The position numbers and the translations under genes are program-made. A stretch of 64,000 nt of DNA from Azolla caroliniana (lineage: Eukaryota > Polypodiophyta): contig JBHGNT010000013.1 in the NCBI GenBank assembly GCA_043228905.1, positions 1,550,001-1,614,000 of the forward strand, in the 5' to 3' direction. The first letter of the stretch is position 1. Every line of letters starts with the position of its first letter. Shown here piece after piece: positions 21,287-31,900 of this stretch. Below the pieces are notes generated by a model. It did not search any database. It was not told the origin of the DNA and saw only the letters and a program-made list of their open reading frames with translations.

Positions 21287-21550
21287 CGAAGAGGTCGTTG
21301 CCTCTGTGTATTACCGCCGCCTGTGGCGAAGGCAGTGAGCTCAAGGTTGTTGCCTTGTAGCTTCACCATTGTACATCTCTGTTTATAGTGATAGTTGGAG
21401 TTTGAGGACTCCCGTGGTTTTTCCCATTTAGGGTTTTCCACGTAAAACATCCTGTGTACTCTTCTCTCTATTGTCTTCGTGCATTTTGTATTTCCTGTTT
21501 TCTGTGAGTTGATCCTATTCCTCGGTGGTGGCCGAGCACTGTGTTCAACA
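20867..21550 (+). repeat. 5' LTR of copia-3 with 24-bp minisatellite
   Basis: The 684-bp LTR runs from TGTTGGGATT to GTTCAACA. It holds about three and a half copies of a 24-bp unit (gatgaagacccggttccgga type, 20950-21070), a TATAAATA box (21175-21182) and a (GA)n tract (21256-21286). Confidence 0.93.
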
Positions 21551-21553
21551 AAG

Positions 21554-21566
21554 TGGTATCAGAGCG
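21554..21566 (+). promoter_or_regulatory. Primer-binding site of copia-3 (initiator tRNA-Met)
   Basis: TGGTATCAGAGCG lies three bases after the LTR end, the canonical copia site. Confidence 0.92.
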
Positions 21567-21581
21567 ACGGTAACACAGAAA

Positions 21582-24500
21582 ATGGAAGGCGGCAGTAGTG
21601 GGCCTCCGGGCATGATGGTGTTGAACTCACAGAACTACGCCGACTGGAAGATAAAGATGGAAGACCTTCTCATCGTCCGAGACCTGTATGAACCGATCGA
21701 CAATGCCGAGATACCCAAGGGGGTAATAGAGTCGGAGTGGAAGCTCCTGAACCGGAAAGCCGTAGCGACGATCCGGCAATATGTTGATGTAAGTGTTCTG
21801 CAACATGTGGCGAACGATACGAACGCCTATGAGATGTGGCAGAAGCTGTCCGGACTGTATGAGAGGAAGAATGCTCTGACCCGGACCTCCCTGATGAGGA
21901 AGATAGTGAATCTTAAGTACCGGGACGGCGAGAGCATGGTCGAACACGTCAGCACGTTCATGGGATTCGTGAACCAGCTTGCGGCGATCAAGTTCCCGTT
22001 GGATGACGCAATGCAAGCCATCATGCTGATGTGTACCCTTCCGGAGAGCTGGGAGAACTTGGTAGTTACTCTCAGCACCTCCTGTAAGGAAGAGAACTTG
22101 TCTTTACTAACGGTAAAGACAAGTATTCTAAATGAAGAAGCACGTCGGAGAGACAAAGAACCGGCCTCCGACTCGAAGGCGCTGCTTACCGAATCGGAAC
22201 GGGGAAGACAACGGAACCGGAGTCCGCAAAGACGGGAGAAGTCGGGGACACGGTCGCAGTCGAGGGGAAGACCTACATGCTTCTACTGTGGGAAGCCGGG
22301 GCACTTCCAGAAGAACTGTCGGCATTTCCGGAAAGACAACGGAACCGACGGTACCGATTCGAAGAAGTCACCGGAGCGAAACGGTGCATACCGGGGAGCC
22401 ACGGACCGGAGAGGTCCGGATCGGCGAGGGCAGGACCGGAAAGGAACGACGGCACTCGCGGCAAGTGAAGAAGAGATAATGCTCATTACCGAAGAAAGGG
22501 AGCTGAACCTTGCCGGTGAAGAGATGACCTGGGTGGTCGATTCCGGAGCGTCGTTTCACCTGACCCCGGAGAAGAAATACTTCTCATCCTACACAGCCGG
22601 TGAGCACGGCTGTGTCCGGATGGGAAATGAAGGTACGTGCCGGATTGCCGGCATAGGAGACGTGTGGTTGACAACCTCGACCGGATGCAAAATGTTGCTG
22701 AAGGATGTCCGACACGTTCCGGAGGTTCGATTGAACCTGATTTCGGCCGGGAGGCTAGACGATGAAGGCTACACAGGTAGCATCCGGAACGGCGTAATGA
22801 AGTTCAGCAAGGGGAGCCTGATAGTGGCTCGGGCCCGGAAAGTCAACACATTGTACCTTATGAGTGCCTGGTTGTGTCCGGAGGAGTTGAACGTGGCAGC
22901 CGACACTGCCGGTGAGCTGTGGCACAAGAGACTGTGCCACATGAGTGAGAAGGGGATGAAGAGGCTTGCAGAAGACAACCTTATTCCAGTGAAGCATGTG
23001 CACCTGGAGAAGTGCACCGATTGCCTGGCCGGTAAGCAGAACCGAACCTCCTTCCACTCAAGGCCACCGACGAGACGTAGCGCACCATTGGAGTTGGTGC
23101 ACACTGACGTGTGTCAAGTAGAAACGAAGTCACATGGCGGAGCCCAGTACTTCGTGACATTCATTGATGACCACAGCCGGAAGCTGTGGACGGCACCGTT
23201 GAAGACAAAGGACCAAGTGTTGTGCGTCTTCAAAGAACTCCACGCGAGAGTGGAAAGGGAATCCGGCAAGAAGCTGAAAGCGATACGAGCGGATAACGGA
23301 GGGGAATACCGGGGGCAGTTCAAGGAGTACTGTCGCTCGAAGGGAATCCGGCTCGAGTTTACTGTGCCGAAGACGCCGGAACTGAACGGGCTGGCCGAGA
23401 GGATGAACCGGACCATAATGGAGAGGGTCCGGAGTATGCTGGCGCATGCGAAATTACCCAAGGGGTTTTGGGCTGAGGCAATGTCAACGGCGACATACGT
23501 GATAAACAGATCACCCTCAGTACCTTTGGACGGAGACACGCCGCAGAGAGTGTGGACCGGTAGGGAAGTATCCTACCGGCATCTGAAGGTGTTCGGGTGT
23601 CTCGCATATGTGCATGTGGCAAAGGACCGGAGAGGAAAGCTAGATCCAAAGACCCGGCCATGCATATTCCTCGGTTACGGCGATGATGAGTTCGGCTACC
23701 GAGTATGGGACCCGGTCGACAAAAAGATATTCCGGAGTCGTGATATCATCTTCATGGAGGACAAGACACTCGCCGACTGGGAGTCGGAGAAGAAGATGAA
23801 GAGCTCCAAGTCGACCGGTGAGGATCAACTCTATGAGGAGCAGTCCCGACCGGCAAGGGACCGGTTAGCACTCGAGGATCCGGTCGAAGACGGTGAAGAA
23901 ACAGAACCGGCCGAGGAAGATGAAACTGATACCGGAACCGGCCCCGATCCCGAAATGGATTCGGATGAAGAGGAAACGGAGGAGCCGGTTACCGAAGCTC
24001 CGGAACGGAGATATCCTCTAAGAGAGAGAAGGGCCCCCCGGAGATTTCCGGAACCAGAGCACGTGCTGCTAACCGACGAGGGGGAGCCGGAGAGTTTTGA
24101 AGAAGCAAAGCTTGACACCCATAGCCGCAGGTGGTTAAGTGCCATGCAGGAGGAGATGGATTCCCTGCATGAGAACCACACATATGAACTTGTGGAGTTG
24201 CCGAAAGGAAAGCGGGCACTTCGAAACAAGTGGGTGTTCAAGCTGAAACCGGGAGATGCCGGAAACCCCCCGAGATACAAAGCCAGGATCGTGGTGAAGG
24301 GGTTCCAGCAGAAGAAGGGCGTCGACTTCGACGAGATATTTGCCCCGGTAGTGAAGATGACCTCCATCCGGACGGTGCTCAGCATAGCGGCAAGCATGGA
24401 CCTCGAGGTAGAACAGATGGACGTGAAGACGGCATTCCTTCACAGTGACCTCGAAGAAGAGATCTACATGCAGCAACCGGAAGGATTCGAGAAGAAAGGG

Positions 24501-25655
24501 AAGGAGCACCTGGTATGCCGGTTGAAGAAGAGCCTTTACGGACTGAAGCAGGCTCCCCGGCAATGGTACCGGAAGTTCGACTCTTTCATGACCGACGAAG
24601 GGTACCACAAAACGCAGTCGGATCACTGCGTGTTTGTGAAGAAGTTCGAAGGAGGAGACTTTCTAATACTCCTCCTGTACGTGGACGACATGTTGATCGT
24701 CGGACGGGACCAGGGCAAGATACGGATGCTGAAGAAAGCGCTTCACCGAACCTTCTCAATGAAGGACCTGGGTCCGGCGAGGCAAATACTAGGGATGCAC
24801 ATCATCCGGGACCGGAAGAAGAAGCAGTTGTGGCTGTCACAGGAGAAGTACGTGACAAAGGTGCTTCACCGGTTCAACATGTCGGAAGCAAGACCGGTCG
24901 GGTCAACCCTCCCGGCAAACTGCAAACTGTCCAGCAAGCAAAGCCCCAAGACAAAGGCTGAGAAGGAGGACATGATGAAAGTACCATATGCCTCTGCCGT
25001 CGGAAGCTTGATGTACGCAATGGTGTGTACAAGACCGGACATAGGATATGCAGTCGGAGTGGTGAGCCGGTACATGAGCAATCCCGGCAAAGAGCACTGG
25101 AACGCGACCAAGTGGATACTCTGATACCTGAAGGGCACGGCAAATGTGTGCCTCCGATTCGGCTCCGGTAAGCCCGAACTCGACGGCTTTATTGATTCGG
25201 ATATGTCGGCTGATGCAGATACCAGCCGGTCCACATCAGGGTATGTGATGACGTATGCAGGGGGAGCTGTTTCGTGGCAGTCGAGGCTGCAGAAGACGGT
25301 TGCGTTGTCAACCACGGAGGCGGAGTACATGGCGGCTGTTGAAGCCGGCAAGGAAATAATATGGATGAAGGACTTCATTAGAGAGCTCGGTATCCGGCAG
25401 GAGGAGTACCGACTCCACTGCGACAGTCAGAGTGCCATCCACCTTGCGAAGAACGCGGCCTATCACTCCCGGACAAAGCACATCCAGCGAAGATATCACT
25501 GGATCCGGGAAAGGATAGAAGACCAGGAGTTCGTGCTAACGAAGATCCACACGGACGAGAACAGGTCAGATATGCTGACCAAAGTGCTCACACCCGACAA
25601 GCTGGAAGCGTGCCGGAAGAGGGTCGGACTGGAAAGACATCCCATGCCGAAGTGA
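21582..25655 (+). pseudogene. copia-3 gag-pol polyprotein, one nonsense codon
   Basis: From ATG 21582 (MEGGSSGPPGMMVLNSQNYA) the frame has 1357 codons. In order: UBN2 gag; CCHC knuckle CFYCGKPGHFQKNC (from residue ~233); protease VVDSGASFH (Asp ~320); GAG-pre-integrase LCHMSEKGM ... CTDCLAGKQ; integrase D/D/E (HTDVCQ, IRADNGGE, TPELNGLAERMN); RT with YVDDML near residue 1033; and RNase H (STTEAEYMA, HCDSQSAIHLA). A TGA at 25122-25124 (codon 1181) replaces the Arg of the WILRYLKGT type motif. A single C-to-T change of CGA would explain it. Otherwise the frame is intact to TGA 25653, so the element is young. Upstream ATG 21525 lies in the LTR and is not the likely start. Confidence 0.93.
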
Positions 25656-25665
25656 AGGGGGAGTT
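25651..25665 (+). promoter_or_regulatory. Polypurine tract of copia-3
   Basis: AGTGAAGGGGGAGTT directly precedes the 3' LTR start TGTTGGG and overlaps the pol stop codon. Confidence 0.85.
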
Positions 25666-26716
25666 TGTTGGGATTACGGTCCCTCCGGATGGGATGGTCA
25701 GATGTCCGGGAATCGGGAATGAAGACCCGAACGAGGAGTACCCGGTATCGGAGCCGGATGATGAAGACCCGGTTCCGGAGCCGGATGATGAAGACCGGGT
25801 TCCGGATCCGGATGCTGAAGACCCGGTTCCGGATCCGGATGATGAAGACCCCGGCTACGGAGCCGGATGATGGATGTACCCGGAGAGAGATCCGGATGCG
25901 GGGACATATTTGTGAATACGTTTGCCAAGGGCCGTCTAGGCTATATTTGTAAATAGCCCGAAAGTCATATGTGTATAAATATGACTTAGGGCAAACAGTT
26001 TAGTGGTGGTTACTCATTTTTCTGGTTTTCCACTTAGAGGGAGCTAAGTGAGCAGCAAAGAGAGAGAGAGAGAGAGAGAGAGACGAAGAGGTCGTTGCCT
26101 CTGTGTACTCTTCTCTTCTGTGGCGAACGAGGAGTACCCAGTATCGGAGCCGGATGATGAAGACCCGGTTCCGGAGCCGGATGATGAAGACCCGGTTCCG
26201 GATCCGGATGATGAAGACCCCGGCTACGGAGCCGGATGATGGATGTACCCGGAGAGAGATCCGGATGCGGGGACATATTTGTGAATATGTTTGCCAAGGG
26301 CCATCTAGGCTATATTTGTAAATAGCCCGAAAGTCATATGTGTATAAATATGACTTAGGGCAAACAATTTAGTGGTGGTTACTCATTTTTCTGGTTTTCC
26401 ACTTAGAGGGAGCTAAGTGAGCAGCAAAGAGAGAGAGAGAGAGAGAGAGAGACGAAGAGGTCGTTGCCTCTGTGTATTACCGCCGCCTGTGGCGAAGGCA
26501 GTGAGCTCAAGGTTGTTGCCTTGTAGCTTCACCATTGTACATCTCTGTTTATAGTGATAGTTGGAGTTTGAGGACTCCCGTGGTTTTTCCCATTTAGGGT
26601 TTTCCACGTAAAACATCCTGTGTACTCTTCTCTCTATTGTCTTCGTGCATTTTGTATTTCCTGTTTTCTGTGAGTTGATCCTATTCCTCGGTGGTGGCCG
26701 AGCACTGTGTTCAACA
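25666..26716 (+). repeat. 3' LTR of copia-3, enlarged by an internal duplication
   Basis: It is 1051 bp long against 684 bp for the 5' LTR. The first part (25666 to ~26107) follows the 5' LTR to the GA tract. A short patch (about 26107-26128) then resembles the LTR end, and from ~26129 the LTR is repeated from its minisatellite to the true end at 26716. The second part matches the 5' LTR at single-base differences that the first part lacks (for example CCCAGTATC, GGGCCATC, CAAACAATT). Confidence 0.88.
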
Positions 26717-27655
26717 AGAGATTGCATCCCAGACATCACCATGCCGTTTTTGGACGAGATACCGATAAAAGGGTGTTCGGTGGAGGATAAGGATGAGTCA
26801 GTTGCACCGGATGGTTGCCGGAGGTTTGTTGTGGACCACATCAAAGACTGCGAAAAGGTGCTCCAGAGGCTAGAGAGCGCGCGACTCCCCTTCTCCGGAG
26901 AAAATTTGGCGTTCTGTCAATCAGAAATCTTAGTGGTCGGTCACTTGTGCGGGCCTTCTGGCCGGAAACCATCGCCGGCAAAGGTCGGAGCCATTTATGC
27001 GATGAAGGAGGAATGCAAGTCGATAATGGAGGTGCGGAGGTTCTTGGGGGCGTGTGCGTTCTACCACATCTAGGTTCCTCATTACGCACATATCGCGGAA
27101 CCTCTCTACGAGCTACTAAAGAAAGGATGCAAATTCGACTAGGACGAGGAACATACGGAGTCAGTCTGGAGATTGAAAGAAGCGCTGACCGCGACACCAG
27201 CACTCCGTAAAGCGGTTTAGGACAAAGACGTTCCAATCTATGCAACCGTAGATACGAACCTGACCGGGATAAGATGGGTGATCAGTCAGGAAGACGAGGG
27301 CGGCACACGGTCCCCTATCCGGTTCGAAGCGAAGATACTCAATGAGCGACATCGAGGATACGCCCAAGTTAAGTGAGGGCTCTAGGTATTGTTTCGGCAG
27401 TCAAGGTCGACAAAGATTATCTTATCGGGACGGAGGTAATAATCGAGACGGACTACCTAACGATCCTCGGAATGGTTTCTGGATGCGCGACGCCGGACCT
27501 GGCAATGCTCAGATGGATAACGTTCATCAAGTCCCTGAGTTTGGAGATACGGCACATCTCCGGAAAGAACAACGCCATGGCCGACATGCTTTCAAGAGCA
27601 CAGTTCGACGACGAGGACGACATGGTTTCAGAGAGCAAAGAAGATCGTAAAGATA
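26717..27655 (+). pseudogene. Element C reverse transcriptase 3' part and RNase H
   Basis: The RT resumes with ITMPFLDEIPIKGC; the second catalytic Asp of E's FLDD is Glu here. HDS-type blocks follow (FVVDHIKDCEKVLQRLE, ILVVGHLCGPSGRKPSP, VRRFLGACAFYHI), then stops, then RNase H (PIRFEAKILNERHRGYAQVK, GTEVIIETDYLTILGM, VADMLSRAQFDDED). This copy keeps the RT-RNase H connection that element E has lost. At ~27655 it passes into hAT sequence, so integrase and the 3' LTR are missing. Confidence 0.85.
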
Positions 27656-28435
27656 TGCAAGCCTATCCTAAAAGTTCTTAGATTGGCGGATAGAGAAGGT
27701 GCAACCATGGGTTTTATTTATGAATGTACTCATCGTATGATAGAAGAAATAAACCACATTGAAGATGTAGATCGTTTATTGCTTGATGAAATTCGGGGAA
27801 TATGTATGCAAAGATGGACAATGCTACATTCACCATTGCATGCAATTGGCTTTATTTTGCATCCAATTTGGAGAGAAAAAATTCAAGATATTGATGAGAA
27901 GCTGAATACAAGTTGGATGGAAACTATTATGCAGTATACTAATGGTGATATACCTTTATGTGGTGTTTTATTAGATGAATGCTATGCTTATAAAACTCAA
28001 CAAAAGAGTTCATTTCAAGTTCCTATGGCAAATGATCCAACTAGAATGCATGATGCAATTAAGTGGTGGGAAACATTTGGAGCAAGCACTACAAACTTAA
28101 AAAGGCTTACAATTCGTGTGCTTTCTCAAGGTTCATGTGCATCTTCTTGTGAAAGAAATTGGAGTACATTCTCATCGATACATACAAAAAAAAGAAATAG
28201 ATTGACTCATGCTCATGTTGAGAAATTGGTTTACATACATACAAATCATTGTCTCATTAGAAGAATAAAGGAAAGGGGATTGTGCCTAATTGAAGCAACA
28301 TTAGATATGATCAACAAAGAAGAAGATGATGAGAGACTTTTGAGAATGCAAAATCAAGCTATTGATGAAAATGAAGCTCATAAGGACATTAGGGATGAGC
28401 TTGAAGATAAGGATGATGAATGTGATAGTGCATAG
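27656..28435 (+). pseudogene. hAT-family transposase, C-terminal fragment
   Basis: The open frame (about 259 codons, stop TAG 28433) begins within a hAT core (KPILKVLRLADREGATMGF, EEINHIEDVDRLLLDEI). It includes the C-terminal dimerisation domain (WWETFGASTTNLKRLTIRVL, CASSCERNWSTFSSIHTKKR). Its tail is acidic. The BED zinc finger and the first catalytic residues are absent, no ATG opens the fragment, and no terminal inverted repeats were found. It abuts element C without a recognisable boundary sequence. Confidence 0.85.
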
Positions 28436-28915
28436 ACTCTTAAATTTCGAAGCATTACTTAGAAGTTAGAAGTTAGAAGTTAGAACCTAGAACTTAGAAA
28501 TTAGAATATAACGGCTCATAATCGCTTTAATTAAAACTTTTCTTTCTTATGTTAGTGTGATTTTGAAGACCTTCCATTTTTCTATTAATTGGTGATTTTT
28601 CCTTTTTTTCTTAAGTGAATTGAATAATTTTTATTATGTAAATTTATTTTCCATAAACGAATGGTTTTATAATATTCTTGGAGCAATTTTATATTCTCGA
28701 ATACTACGAATATTGAGGATGTCGAATACCACGCATATCACGCATGGGTCAATCTATGATTATTATTATTATTAAGTTTATTTATTATTGGGCCAAATTT
28801 GCTTTTAGAAGATATTCATATTTCTTCTTCTTCCTATTATTATTATGTGTTGTTGTTGTTATTATTATTATTATTATTATTATTAATTTTTGTCCAAGTT
28901 TCTCTGCGTGTGGCT
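28436..28915 (+). promoter_or_regulatory. AT-rich upstream region of the HBP5-like gene
   Basis: The region contains repeated 'agaagtt' units (28460-28500), AT-rich DNA and two (ATT)n tracts, the longer at about 28859-28885 just before the start codon. No convincing TATA box was singled out. It probably holds the promoter and 5' UTR. Confidence 0.4.
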
Positions 28916-31900
28916 ATGGCGAGCTCAGCTTCGATGGCTTCTTTAGCAAGCTTCGCTTCAGCGAAGCTTCATACGCTTACCAGAACTCCTTCGTTGCAGA
29001 AGAGTATATTTAGGGCGTATACTCTTCCTCCTCCTCTTCGATTTCCCTCACACAGAAACGCATCGAAACGGGGAAGAAACGGCCCCGTCTCCGCAAAAGC
29101 TTCCTCTCCCCTATTGCAACAGAAAGAAGAAGAAAGAAGGGCTTGTTCTCCATCGATGATGCAGAATCTTATCGCGTTTCTTGAAGAGGATCTTCCTCAT
29201 CTCTTCGATGAGAGAGGGATAACTAGAGATCAGTATGAAGCGAGTGTGCAATTTAGGGATCCTATCACGAAGTATGACTCCATTGATGGATACCTCTTCA
29301 ATATCCAGATGTTGCGATACCTCTTCAGCCCCAAATTTGAGCTCCATAGCGTCAACCAGGTGCCTCTTTTTCTAATGCAGGGTCCATTTGTATGTGATGT
29401 ACTCTTTGTTATTTCGTTTGTTTGTTTAGAGGTAGAAATAAAGATAGAGATAGAGATAGAGATAGAGGGAAATTATTTTGCATTATGGTCTGCCAGGAGG
29501 TCAGAAAGATGACCTGTGGAACCTAAAAACGTGTTATAAGCGAATCTTTTTCAGTTAAGAGAAAGGGTGAATTGCATGTGGCTAATGCATTTTTCTCAAG
29601 GTAATTGCTGTGCATAGGAATATGTTGTACCAAAGGGACAAGTTACATGGCACCAAGGAAGATGTGTGCCTAACAGCTCTCCATTTGTGCATAAAGGCTC
29701 TTTCAGGCTATAGTTCTCTTAAGAGATTCTCAGACATATTTTGGTCACTTGGCCAGTCTAAACTAACACAGCAGCCCATAAAACATTACACTTTTGCCCT
29801 TTGAAATAGATTGTTAAGATGGCGCCAAAAAACGCATGGGTACCTTCATCCTCTCCTTTGGTGGTGACCACCCAAACAGATAGAAATCTAAAAGGCCTAC
29901 GTACAAACAATGGGAGTAAGTTCCATGTATTGAATTTAGAAGCTTTTGTGTGTTACATGATATAAAGAGGCGGGAAATAAAAGGCTCCTCTTTTAATGGC
30001 TCAGCTTAAAGATATAATAAGAAACCATGTGAGGGTGAGATATGTGCTGTCCACAGCTATCTCCCTCATGGCTTTTGTGGAGAGGACATTAAAACATCAA
30101 TCATATATGCAATAGATCCCCTTACACAGCATTAAAAGGTGGCATCTCTAAGGATGTCTGGTCAAGCAAATCAGCCTCATATGATCATCTACACATCTTT
30201 GGCTGTGATGCATTTCTGCACATTAGACATGAGCTTAATATTAAACTTCATGCAAAGTGCACTCCTTTTTTATTAATGTGAAAAGCATCAAACTTTTCGT
30301 ACCATTGTCTTGAGCTTGAGTTTGAGACCATAGTCTTCATTTTATAGACCCAATTAATAGGAATGGCATTCTTACGTTGGGCTATTCAACCAAATCCCAT
30401 GTATTATTTGCATGCAAAGCTTCTATTTTCTCTGCCATTGCTACCTCCCACTTAGACTTTTGCTCACATGATCTAGTCTCTTCTAATGTAAGAGGCTCAC
30501 CCTCATTAGTCAACATAATGTACTGCAAGGAGGGATCATATCTCCCTAAATGTCCCCTTAATGTAGTAGTTTTCAATTACCCAATGATCAACATCATCAA
30601 GCATGGGATCTACATTAGGAGGGACCACAAAATCTTAACCATTACACTATCATTTACAGTGTATTTTCAACATTATTCATTGGCTGCTAATGACCTCCAA
30701 GTGTATGTAATGGCTGTCCATCATTTTCTGCCAACTTTACCACGTGCTCATTATGATTTCCAGCCCTTTGTGGTTCCACCTAAAGCACATTATAATCACC
30801 AATGGCTTGCACAACAAGATTTTCTCAAGTTAGCTTCTTTAAAGACAACATCCCACCCATGTACAACATTTTTGAACTGAAGTAGCTGTATCCTACCTAT
30901 AATTTACACAAAAAGAGATGTAGATGGTACCCTAAATTTTCTGCAGATCTGCTTATTCCTGGTAAAAAGAGAAGTACTATTAATGCATTTACAGACCAGC
31001 TAAATTCATCTTTTTCCATGGAAGATTAGGCCCAGATGAATATATATTGGGGATAAAGAGCGATAAGCAGCAGCTGCTGCTTTATGTATCCCAAGAAAAC
31101 AATATGGAAAATTTGCTTGAAAGGTTCAACATGAACGATGCAAAAGCATTCTGTACCTATGCAGTCACATGTCAAATTGAGCAAAAAAGACTGCCCCAAA
31201 AGATGCTGCTGCTGTGAATTCAATGAAAGCTATACCGTTTTCTTCAGCTTGTGGCTGTGTGATGCATGCCATGGCTGCGACAAGACCAGACATTGCACAT
31301 GCAATGCAAGTTGTTAGTAGAGAGGTTATCAAACCAACTATTAGATATTTGAAGGGAACAAAGAGTAAATATATATGTTATGGAAAGGGTCCATTGGAGT
31401 TACTTGGATTCCATGACTCTGATATGGCAAGTGATGTGGATACATTCAAATCCTTTACTAGATATGTGTTTTCACTTTCCAGTGGTACAGTTTCATGGTG
31501 TTCTTGATTGCAGAGGATCATTGCACCATCTACTACATATGGTAGAGTTACAATCACAGAGATGTATACATGAAAACAAACTTTCGATTACATACGAGAG
31601 TAGCTTGCAATGGTAGTCCACCCATGCGCTCACACCTTAGAGCTTAGATGGAATCTGGACCAGTTGACTACAAAATTAGTGAGGGCAGATAATAGTCACA
31701 GACACTGTGTAAGAGATAGCGAGAGTGGATTGTATTCTCTTTTTGGTCTTAGTGTCGCATTAAATGTGCAAGTCAGTTGTTAGTATTGGAAATATTCTAT
31801 TTTTGTCAATTGACTCGTCATTTAATATGACCCAGCTCCCTAGATACAAGCTAGTGCCAAATAGTATTTATCTTAAATTCAATGGCACAGACTTCAAGAT

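Larger units (their letters stand above)
20867..26716 (+). mobile_element. copia-3: complete Ty1/copia element inserted in element C
   Basis: This is a 5.85-kb element with two LTRs, primer site, one long pol frame and polypurine tract. It is flanked by a perfect 5-bp target duplication, AGAGA (20862-20866 and 26717-26721). Removing it joins element C's RT frame (MNKVLRD to CIPDITMPFLDE) exactly. One stop codon in RNase H and a rearranged 3' LTR are the only lesions seen. Confidence 0.95.

Noticed and set aside
22128-24397. Antisense ORFs over copia-3 (up to 188 codons)
   Set aside because: GC-rich codon use of pol leaves the opposite strand open. They have no independent start context or domain.
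28799-28915. Upstream start of the HBP5-like protein at 28799
   Set aside because: The extra N-terminus is a Tyr/Leu run translated from (ATT)n. The ATG at 28916 begins a normal transit peptide.
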